Below the pieces are notes generated by a model. It saw only the letters and a list, made by a program, of their open reading frames with translations, had not been told where the DNA came from and did not search any database. From assembly GCA_031430555.1 (NCBI GenBank), contig JANPBQ010000218.1, positions 1-15,192 of the forward strand: a stretch of DNA of 15,192 bases, in the 5' to 3' direction. Below are positions 1 to 5,472 of the stretch, piece after piece. Both the position numbers and the translations under genes were made by a program. Each line of letters starts with the position of its first letter. The first letter of the stretch is position 1. The DNA is from UKL13-2 sp031430555. Lineage in GTDB: Bacteria; Pseudomonadota; Gammaproteobacteria; Burkholderiales; Usitatibacteraceae.

Positions 1-285
1 CCACGTGTGCGAACCGAAAGCATGGCCCTCGTCGGCACGCGCTTTCCAAAATGGCGTCCACGCCGAATCGAGAGACGTATCGCCGCGTTGTGTTTTCTCG
101 TTGGCAAGGAAAAAGGTGGCCTTGACGTCGTGCTTTTTCAGGACCGACGCGATCGCCTCGGCGGGCGCCATGTGGCCGGTGTCGAGCGTGAGATACACGT
201 TGCCTTTGCATGCCGACGCGGTGACATCGGCCGCAATGATTGACGCGGCGGCAAACGCCAGAATTCGTCTACTTCCGCGCCGCAT
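1..285 (-). CDS. Polysaccharide deacetylase family protein, 3' end cut by window edge
   Basis: Reading leftward from the ATG at 285, the frame stays open to position 1 and gives 95 residues. The first 25 or so look like a signal peptide: arginines (MRRGSRR), a hydrophobic stretch, then a small-residue site ending ASA just before a cysteine. Next comes VYLTLDTGHM, about 20 residues later VKATFFLANE, and EGHAFGSHTW at the window edge. These match the first strand, the TFF strand and the H-rich motif of the NodB-type deacetylase fold, which removes N- or O-acetyl groups from envelope polysaccharides. The usual motif-1 TFDDG reads TLDTG, so the second (metal-binding) Asp is Thr. The start lies inside the end of the beta-propeller gene (17-nt overlap), which implies translational coupling. 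There is no clear Shine-Dalgarno. The family call is firm; the substrate is unknown. Confidence 0.8.
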   Translation of the reverse strand, partial: MRRGSRRILAFAAASIIAADVTASACKGNVYLTLDTGHMAPAEAIASVLKKHDVKATFFLANEKTQRGDTSLDSAWTPFWKARADEGHAFGSHTW

Positions 286-1237
286 GCGAATGAAAATAAA
301 TCCCGTGCGGACTCTTGCCGACGGGAATTTTGCCGATGATTTTTTTCGTTCCCATGTCGATGACCGTTACTTGCTTGATCCAGCGCGAGGTCACCCAAAG
401 TTGTTTACCGTCGCGCGTGAGTTCCATGCACTCGGGGCCACCGGGAACGGCAATTGTATCGATCACCGCGAGCGTGGTTTGATCGATGACGTTGATCGTA
501 TTTGAGACGCGGTTACTGACAAAAATGCGCTTGCCATCCCCCAGCGCCAGAAAATTGTGCGCACCTTTGCCAGTGACAATTTTCTTTACCGATTTTTGTG
601 TGCGCCAATCGATCACGTCCACGTAATCCTCGCCTGTCATCCCCACCAGCGCGTATTTGTCATCCGGCGTCACCCAAATGCCGGCGGGCATTTTTCCCGT
701 CTTCATGCGCCATTTGATTGTTTGCGTGGCGAGATCGATAGCGGCCAATTCATCCGAATCCTGCATCGTCACCAGTGCGATGGTGCTGTTGGCATCGAAT
801 GCGACGTGGCTCGGCGTCTTGCCGGTCGCGATGCGTTTTACGAGAGAAAAATCCGCACCGTGGTAAAGATCCACGCGATCCAGCCGATTGCTGACCGACA
901 CAAACCATTTTTGATCGGGGCTGAAACCGACTTGATACGGGTCAGAAATTTTGTCGATGCGCTTTTTGATTTCGCCCGTGAGCGGATCGAGAAACACGAG
1001 ATCATTCGATGCCGCGTTGGCCACGATCAGAAACTTGTCGTCGGGTGTCGCCATCAAATGATGCGGCTCCTTGCCGATCGGAAAACGTTTGGTTTCCTTC
1101 ATCAAAACGGTATCGATCAGACTGATCGTGCCTTCGCCTGAATTGAGGACAATCGCGACTTCCGCATGCGCGGCAACGCACAGAAGAGCACACAATCCCG
1201 TCACCGCGCGACCCGCCAATTGCTTGATAAAAATCAC
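269..1237 (-). CDS. Exported YVTN-type (YncE-like) beta-propeller protein
   Basis: The protein has 322 residues. A signal peptide (about residues 1-25, ending CVAAHA before EVAI) should send it to the periplasm. The rest is a run of roughly seven 40-45-residue repeats, each with a TPDD- or SPDQ-like turn, a strand such as FLIVANAASNDLVFLD, and a VTGK/VGKSPHGI-type edge. This is the 40-residue YVTN repeat of seven-bladed propellers such as YncE. Such proteins are usually binding or scaffold proteins and no catalytic residues are recognisable. The start is GTG at 1237, supported by AAGGG on the minus strand (1245-1249) at a 7-nt spacing. The only nearby upstream ATG (1260) is followed at once by a stop. 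The gene overlaps the next gene, a polysaccharide deacetylase, by 17 nt, so the pair is probably an envelope-related operon; that link is inference. Confidence 0.85.
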   Translation of the reverse strand: MIFIKQLAGRAVTGLCALLCVAAHAEVAIVLNSGEGTISLIDTVLMKETKRFPIGKEPHHLMATPDDKFLIVANAASNDLVFLDPLTGEIKKRIDKISDPYQVGFSPDQKWFVSVSNRLDRVDLYHGADFSLVKRIATGKTPSHVAFDANSTIALVTMQDSDELAAIDLATQTIKWRMKTGKMPAGIWVTPDDKYALVGMTGEDYVDVIDWRTQKSVKKIVTGKGAHNFLALGDGKRIFVSNRVSNTINVIDQTTLAVIDTIAVPGGPECMELTRDGKQLWVTSRWIKQVTVIDMGTKKIIGKIPVGKSPHGIYFHSHAARK

Positions 1238-1244
1238 AAAAAAT

Positions 1245-1249
1245 CCCTT
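1245..1249 (-). promoter_or_regulatory. Shine-Dalgarno deciding the GTG start of the propeller gene
   Basis: The minus strand reads AAGGG, 7 nt before the GTG at 1237. No usable ATG is available nearby, so this site fixes the start. Confidence 0.6.
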
Positions 1250-1283
1250 GAAATCACATGGTTACACATCGCCAAACTTCGCC

Positions 1284-1299
1284 GCCATGGTAGCATGGC
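1284..1299. repeat. Inverted repeat between divergent genes
   Basis: GCCATG and CATGGC form a perfect 6-bp inverted repeat with a 4-nt GTAG loop. It lies in the 125-nt gap between the propeller gene (minus) and the zinc-ribbon NUDIX gene (plus). There is no T tract, so it is not a typical terminator. It could be an operator or chance. On the plus strand an AATAAT at 1337-1342 could be a -10 box for the NUDIX gene, but no matching -35 is evident. Confidence 0.3.
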
Positions 1300-1362
1300 C
1301 GCATGGTTGTCGCGTATTTGATCACCCCCAACGAGCAATAATTTCGCTCTGAAAAGCCCTCC

Positions 1363-1923
1363 ATGCTCATGAATCCCGCGCCCCGTTTTTGCCAGCAATG
1401 CGGCTCCGCGAAAGTGGAATTTCGCGTGCCGCACGGCGATGATCGCGAGCGCCACGTTTGCGCCGATTGCGGCCACATTCACTATCTGAATCCGAAGCTG
1501 GTGGTCGGCACGATTCCTGTTTGGGGCGATCAAGTGTTGCTCTGCAAACGCGCGATTGAGCCGCGCTATGGCCTTTGGACGTTGCCGGCAGGCTTCATGG
1601 AGGAAGGCGAAACATTGGAAGAAGGTGCCGCACGCGAGACACTCGAAGAGGCGAAAGCACGGGTGACGATCGAACAAATGTACGTGACACTTTCGCTGCC
1701 GGAAATCAGTCAGGTGTATGTGATGTTCCGCGCAAAACTGGAGAACCTCGATTTCGGGCCGGGAGTGGAGAGTCTCGATGTACGCTTATTCAAGGAAGCG
1801 GATATTCCCTGGGATCAATTGGCGTTTCGCACCATTGAAACCACGCTGAGACACTATTTCGCGGATCGAGTTTCTGGAGTCTTTCCGGCGCACTTGGGTG
1901 AATTGCGTCGACCGGTGAGGTAG
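1363..1923 (+). CDS. Zinc-ribbon NUDIX hydrolase
   Basis: This 186-residue protein starts with a zinc ribbon: C10-x2-C13 and C33-x2-C36. The Nudix fold follows, with the box near residues 77-99 (PAGFMEEGETLEEGAARETL, then EEAKA). Nudix enzymes cleave nucleoside diphosphates linked to another group, using Mg2+ held by the glutamates of the RExxEE helix, all present here. The VVGTIPVWGDQVLLCKRAIE and LWTLPAGFME stretches are typical of the small zinc-ribbon Nudix proteins of proteobacteria. These resemble the C-terminal half of NudC but are shorter, and their substrate is not settled. The Nudix-box glycine after EE-x is lysine (K98). ATG 1363 and ATG 1369 are both possible starts and neither has a clear Shine-Dalgarno. 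The gene stands alone, divergent from the propeller gene and convergent with phaM. Confidence 0.88.
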   Translation: MLMNPAPRFCQQCGSAKVEFRVPHGDDRERHVCADCGHIHYLNPKLVVGTIPVWGDQVLLCKRAIEPRYGLWTLPAGFMEEGETLEEGAARETLEEAKARVTIEQMYVTLSLPEISQVYVMFRAKLENLDFGPGVESLDVRLFKEADIPWDQLAFRTIETTLRHYFADRVSGVFPAHLGELRRPVR

Positions 1924-1948
1924 CAATTCTCTAGCACTGGCGCGGCGT

Positions 1949-1980
1949 TTGGCGCATTATTGGCCGAAGAGGCGCGCCAA
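1949..1980. repeat. Inverted repeat between convergent NUDIX and phaM genes
   Basis: TTGGCGC (1949-1955) and GCGCCAA (1974-1980) form a perfect 7-bp inverted repeat around an 18-nt loop. The site sits in the 81-nt gap between two convergent genes, where a bidirectional terminator would be expected. There is no T tract on either side, so a terminator role is only possible. Confidence 0.3.
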
Positions 1981-2004
1981 TGCTGGAGGTTTACGACGCT
2001 ACAA

Positions 2005-2439
2005 CTATCGGCGGGGCTTCTTTGGCGTTTGGCGCGGCGCGCGAGCGACAGGTTTCTTCTTGGTCTTTTCAGCAGCGGGCACCATCGGTTGTTGCATCAT
2101 GTTCAATGCCCACAAAGTCGGGTTCATCGCTTCGGCCATCTTGCCAAGATCTTGCATGCTCGGGCTCGCCGCATCGGGTGGTGTCGAGGACGGTTCGCCG
2201 CCAAGACTCTTGAGCAGCGATCGCTGATATTTCATGGTCTCAATGGACATCTCGATCATGCCGGTCGTCGCCTTCAGCCATGCAAGCACGGTTTCCAGCT
2301 CGCCGATTTTCTTCTCCAATTCTTTCGGATCAAGCATCGCGAAAGGATTGGGGGCTACCGCAGGTTGCGCGGCGGCGGGTGTGAACATCGATTGGAATAG
2401 CGCGAAATAATCCGGCGCGCCGGGCGGTGGTGTGGCCAT
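2005..2439 (-). CDS. phaM: PhaM-like PHA granule/nucleoid-associated protein
   Basis: The protein has 144 residues. The N-terminus is rich in Pro, Ala and Phe. Residues about 36-80 (LDPKELEKKIGELETVLAWL, then MIEMSIETMKYQRSLLKSLG) form an amphipathic, probably coiled-coil helix pair matching the conserved core of PhaM-family proteins. A linker follows, then a basic tail (residues 125-144) with KKK, PRQTPKK and PRR. In Ralstonia eutropha, PhaM binds and activates PHA synthase and tethers granules to the nucleoid through a lysine-rich tail; this tail fits DNA binding. The ATG lies 4 nt after the phaZ stop, has no good Shine-Dalgarno, and is probably translated by coupling to phaZ. The phaZ linkage supports the call. 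A generic phasin-like granule protein is the alternative. Confidence 0.72.
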   Translation of the reverse strand: MATPPPGAPDYFALFQSMFTPAAAQPAVAPNPFAMLDPKELEKKIGELETVLAWLKATTGMIEMSIETMKYQRSLLKSLGGEPSSTPPDAASPSMQDLGKMAEAMNPTLWALNMMQQPMVPAAEKTKKKPVARAPRQTPKKPRR

Positions 2440-2443
2440 GTCG

Positions 2444-3673
2444 TCAGGAATGCTTCTGAATGAATGCGCGCACTTTCGGATAAATCACTTCGCGATATTT
2501 TCGGCCGCTGAAGATGCCGTAGTGCCCGACCGCAGGCGCAGTGTAATGCTCGCGTCGCGCAGCCGGAACTCCGGTGCAGAGTGTATGTGCGGCCTCGGTT
2601 TGTCCGCTGCCGGAAATATCATCCAATTCACCTTCGATGGTGAAGAGCGCCGTCTTCTTGATGGATTGTGGCTCCACGCGTTCGCCTGCGACCATCAAGG
2701 TGCCGCGCGCGAGGCTTTGATCCTGAAACACGCGAACAATTGTGTCCAGATAATACTCAGCCGGCAAATCCATCACGGCGTTATATTCGTCGTAGAAACG
2801 TCGATGGGCTTCCGCACTTTCGCCATCGCCTTCGACCAGATGATTGTAATAATCGTGATGCGATTCGAGATGGCGCTCCGGATTCATCGCGATAAAGCCG
2901 GTCAATTGCAAAAATCCCGGATACACGCGGCGCATGGCACCGGGATACTTCACCGGCACGCGTTGAATCACGTTCTGCTCGAACCACCACAGCGGCCGTC
3001 GCGTGGCAAAATCATTCACCGATGTCGGGTTCATACGCGTGTCGATCGGCCCGCCCATCATGGTCATGCTGGTCGGCGTTTTGTCGCCGCGCGCGGCCAT
3101 CAACGAGATACCGGCCAGCACCGGCACCGTCGGCTGGCAGACCGAGATGACATGGACATTGCCACCCGTCTCGTTTTGCATGAAACCGATGAACTCCTGC
3201 ACGTACGCGACGTAATCGTCGAAGTGAAACGTGCCCGCCGTAAACGGCACTTCGCGCGCATCTTTCCAATCGGTGATGACGACGTTGTGATCGGGCAGCA
3301 TCGTGCGTACCGTATCGCGCAGGAGTGTCGAGAAATGGCCCGACAGCGGCGCGAAGATCAGCACCGTCGGCTCATTCTTGATGGCGCGGGACTTCTTGAA
3401 ATGCAGCAATTTGCAGAATGGTTTATCCAGCAGCGTTTGTTCGTGGACGTCTGCGGATTTACCCGCAACATCGACATGGCGGATGCCGAATTCCGGGCGA
3501 CCGTAACGCTTGGTCAAGCGCAGCATCAAATCGAATCCGGCCACAAATTTGTTGGCACTTGGCGCGAAAGACAAGGGCGAAAAAGGACTTTTCAGATTGT
3601 CCGCGCTCGCTTGCGCCCACCAACGCCAAGGTTCCAGCACGGCGCGCTGCAATTCATGCATTTGATAAAGCAT
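2444..3673 (-). CDS. phaZ: Intracellular polyhydroxyalkanoate depolymerase (PhaZ1 type)
   Basis: PhaZ1-type enzymes break down stored PHB/PHA granules in the cytoplasm. From the ATG at 3673 the protein has 409 residues and starts MLYQMHELQR, as the family does. An upstream in-frame ATG at 3727 would add 18 residues that do not look conserved. Alpha/beta-hydrolase landmarks include VLIFAPLSGHFSTLLRDTVR, the nucleophile elbow VISVCQPTVPVL with C179, the acid in EGELDDISGSGQ (D351 or D352), and the histidine in GHYGIFSGRK (H384). These fit the Cys-Asp-His triad of R. eutropha PhaZ1, including the Cys in place of Ser. A GGGAG Shine-Dalgarno lies 7 nt before ATG 3673. There is no signal peptide, so the enzyme is intracellular. 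It is followed after 4 nt by phaM. The upstream region holds several palindromes that could bind a regulator such as PhaR. Confidence 0.95.
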   Translation of the reverse strand: MLYQMHELQRAVLEPWRWWAQASADNLKSPFSPLSFAPSANKFVAGFDLMLRLTKRYGRPEFGIRHVDVAGKSADVHEQTLLDKPFCKLLHFKKSRAIKNEPTVLIFAPLSGHFSTLLRDTVRTMLPDHNVVITDWKDAREVPFTAGTFHFDDYVAYVQEFIGFMQNETGGNVHVISVCQPTVPVLAGISLMAARGDKTPTSMTMMGGPIDTRMNPTSVNDFATRRPLWWFEQNVIQRVPVKYPGAMRRVYPGFLQLTGFIAMNPERHLESHHDYYNHLVEGDGESAEAHRRFYDEYNAVMDLPAEYYLDTIVRVFQDQSLARGTLMVAGERVEPQSIKKTALFTIEGELDDISGSGQTEAAHTLCTGVPAARREHYTAPAVGHYGIFSGRKYREVIYPKVRAFIQKHS

Positions 3674-3680
3674 CTTGTTT

Positions 3681-3685
3681 CTCCC
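3681..3685 (-). promoter_or_regulatory. Shine-Dalgarno deciding the phaZ start
   Basis: The minus strand reads GGGAG at 3685-3681, 7 nt before ATG 3673. This favours the family-like MLYQMHEL start over the upstream ATG at 3727. Confidence 0.7.
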
Positions 3686-3755
3686 GTCGATCCTCGATTG
3701 CGCATTTAATGTCCTGAATCCGGACACTTTTTTCTCGAATATGACATTGACAATA

Positions 3756-3803
3756 CACTAAATTAGTGCACTGCAACAAACTGCAGTTGTTGACCAACGT
3801 CAA
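3756..3803. promoter_or_regulatory. Palindrome-dense operator-like region upstream of phaZ
   Basis: Four palindromes lie in 48 bp. CACTAA-A-TTAGTG is at 3756-3768. AGTGCACT (3765-3772) overlaps it. AACTGCAGTT is at 3779-3788, flanked by CAAC (3774-3777) and GTTG (3789-3792). TTGAC-CAAC-GTCAA is at 3790-3803. TGCA occurs three times (3767, 3772, 3782). The region lies about 85-130 bp upstream of phaZ and also upstream of the divergent pip gene. PhaR-type regulators of PHA genes are known to bind TGC/TGCA-rich sites, so a PhaR operator is a reasonable guess. A possible phaZ promoter on the minus strand (TTGTTG, 18 nt, TATTGT) would overlap these palindromes; it is weak. Confidence 0.45.
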
Positions 3804-3878
3804 TCATCGATGGTGAGCGTGCGCAGCGCAATTCCGCGTTCTGCTACGCTTCCGCCTTCACCGTCATCGAGTTTGTTC

Positions 3879-4853
3879 ATGCCCTCTGTTTCCTCAGTTT
3901 CTCTCCGATCGGATTTCTACCCGGCCATCGAGCCCTACAAGTCCGAAATGTTGCCGCTGGACGCGATCCACACGATGTACGTCGAGCAATCCGGCAACCC
4001 GCGCGGCGTACCGGTGGTGTTTCTACACGGCGGACCCGGTTCGGGCGCGTCGGCCTCTCATCGGCAGTTTTTTGATCCGGCGTTTTATCGCATTGTGATC
4101 TTCGATCAACGCGGTGCTGGACGTTCGTTGCCACTCGGCGAATTGCGCGACAATTCCACGCCGCACCTGATTGCGGATATGGAAACATTGCGAAAACACT
4201 TGGGCATCGAACGCTGGATGGTATTTGGCGGCTCCTGGGGTTCGACCTTGGCGCTTGCCTATGCCGAGCAACATCCCGAACGATGCATGGCGCTGATTCT
4301 GCGCGGCATCTTCCTTTGTCGTCGCGCCGAAATTGATTGGTTCCTGTACGGCTTGAAACAGGTGTTTCCCGAGGCATGGGACAAATTTTCCGGACACCTG
4401 CCGGCACATCAACGCGGCGACATTCTGAAGTGCTATTACAAGCTGCTCACTCACGCGGATCCGGCGATTCACCTGCCGGCGGCGCGCATCTGGAGCGTGT
4501 ACGAAGGATCGTGTTCGACCTTGCTGCCCAATGAAGGCGTGCTCGCCAATTTCGGTTCCGATCGCGTGGCACTCGGTCTCGCGCGTATCGAAGCGCACTA
4601 TTTCATGAACGACATTTTTCTGCCGGAAAATTTCCTGCTGGAGCGCATCGGCCGCATTCGGCATGTGCCCACCACCATCGTGCAAGGCCGCTATGACATG
4701 GTGTGCCCGATCATCTCTGCGCATGAATTGGCGGAGGCGTTTCCGGAAGCGGATTACCACATCGTCGCCGACGCCGGTCACTCCGCGTTTGAGCCGGGTA
4801 TCCGTGGTGCGTTGATCGAGACGATGGAAAAACTGAAAGCGCGTTTCGCGTGA
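3879..4853 (+). CDS. pip: Prolyl iminopeptidase (proline iminopeptidase)
   Basis: This enzyme removes N-terminal proline from peptides in the cytoplasm. From ATG 3879 it has 324 residues, close to the Neisseria/Xanthomonas-type enzymes. Seen in order: YVEQSGNPRGVPVVFLHGGP with the oxyanion HGGPGSG (about 50-56), VIFDQRGAGRS, the nucleophile elbow GGSWGS with S119, LRGIFLCRRAEI, VQGRYDMVCP with the acid D273, and DAGHSAFEP with H301. The catalytic triad is complete. The frame is open upstream to ATG 3810, which would add 23 Ser/Pro-rich residues absent from the family, so 3879 is preferred although its Shine-Dalgarno is weak (GAG at 7 nt). It is followed after 6 nt by a DUF6505-like gene in the same reading frame. 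The phaZ gene is divergent. Confidence 0.93.
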   Translation: MPSVSSVSLRSDFYPAIEPYKSEMLPLDAIHTMYVEQSGNPRGVPVVFLHGGPGSGASASHRQFFDPAFYRIVIFDQRGAGRSLPLGELRDNSTPHLIADMETLRKHLGIERWMVFGGSWGSTLALAYAEQHPERCMALILRGIFLCRRAEIDWFLYGLKQVFPEAWDKFSGHLPAHQRGDILKCYYKLLTHADPAIHLPAARIWSVYEGSCSTLLPNEGVLANFGSDRVALGLARIEAHYFMNDIFLPENFLLERIGRIRHVPTTIVQGRYDMVCPIISAHELAEAFPEADYHIVADAGHSAFEPGIRGALIETMEKLKARFA

Positions 4854-4859
4854 CCTGAT

Positions 4860-5324
4860 ATGCCCAAGTTCCTCAAAGCGGTACGCCTGGACGATTCCGA
4901 TGGTGAGCTATACCGCGCAAGCGGTGCCTGCGACGAAAACGAATGGGTCACCACCGGCGGCTTCGCAGTGTGCGACATCAAGGAAGGCTATCGCTGCGAT
5001 CCGCCGTGCCACTGCGACGCTTCATTTTTGTCGCTCACGCGCCGCGCACGCTGCACGCTGGCCGAGGTGGTCGATGTCGAAGCGGCCGACATCGAAATCT
5101 TCAAAGACCAGATGACACAGCACCTGATGTTCGACTGGAAAGCGCCGGATTTTGAAACCGCCCGCGAACTCGCCAATGAGGAAATCATCTACACCATGGA
5201 CTTGGCCGGAAGTTTCCCGGCGGAAGTTTGGATCACGGTGAAGCGTTCACCGGGGTCGGATGGTGCCATTGAAGAGAAGTACGACCAATACAATCGGTTG
5301 TTGATTGGCGCGCACAAGTTCTGA
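4860..5324 (+). CDS. DUF6505-like protein with a cysteine cluster
   Basis: This is a 154-residue protein of unknown function. The N-terminal FLKAVRLDDSD, the LSLTRRARCTLAEVVDVEAA stretch, the FETARELANEEIIYTMDLAG helix and the strand VWITVKRS resemble, from memory, the DUF6505 family of small proteobacterial proteins. No catalytic motif is recognisable and there is no signal peptide, so it is probably cytoplasmic. Six cysteines fall in 42 residues (C24, C38, C46, C50, C52, C65), with a CxxxCxC core that could bind metal; this is not a DUF6505 feature I know of. Its ATG lies in the same frame as pip, after TGA and two sense codons, with no clear Shine-Dalgarno, so it is probably translated by reinitiation after pip. 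A functional tie to pip is possible but unproven. Confidence 0.7.
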   Translation: MPKFLKAVRLDDSDGELYRASGACDENEWVTTGGFAVCDIKEGYRCDPPCHCDASFLSLTRRARCTLAEVVDVEAADIEIFKDQMTQHLMFDWKAPDFETARELANEEIIYTMDLAGSFPAEVWITVKRSPGSDGAIEEKYDQYNRLLIGAHKF

Positions 5325-5416
5325 AACCAGTTGAGATTGGGCGCACCGCACTGTGCTCAACGGCGAGAAATTTGATACTTCGCCGATACCGCGTGCGACG
5401 CGCGATTGCCTTGCGT

Positions 5417-5422
5417 GATAAT
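5417..5422 (+). promoter_or_regulatory. Candidate -10 box for the DUF5648 gene
   Basis: GATAAT matches five of six -10 positions and lies 50 nt before the start at 5473. No good -35 is seen 16-18 nt upstream. The rest of this 148-nt gap holds GTTGAG and CTCAAC (5330-5361 region) as a loose inverted repeat with a long loop and no T tract. Confidence 0.25.
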
Positions 5423-5460
5423 TTGGACGGGTCGTGCCAAACAGTGGTGCGCTCAAGGTT

Positions 5461-5465
5461 GGAGG
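5461..5465 (+). promoter_or_regulatory. Strong Shine-Dalgarno of the DUF5648 gene
   Basis: GGAGG lies 7 nt before ATG 5473. It rules out the in-frame ATG at 5434 as the main start and leaves a clean signal peptide at the N-terminus. Confidence 0.8.
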
Positions 5466-5472
5466 TGTTTCA

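Noticed and set aside
1234..1677. A 147-codon open frame on the minus strand opposite the zinc-ribbon NUDIX
   Set aside because: Overlaps the NUDIX domain and its zinc-ribbon codons; the translated product looks random.
2432..3709. A 425-codon open frame on the plus strand opposite phaZ
   Set aside because: It is a mirror of a real gene with strong codon bias; the protein has no recognisable domain and phaZ has a full set of catalytic motifs and a good ribosome site.
4023..4781. A 252-codon open frame on the minus strand opposite pip
   Set aside because: The predicted protein shows no family motif and lies wholly within pip, which has a complete catalytic triad.
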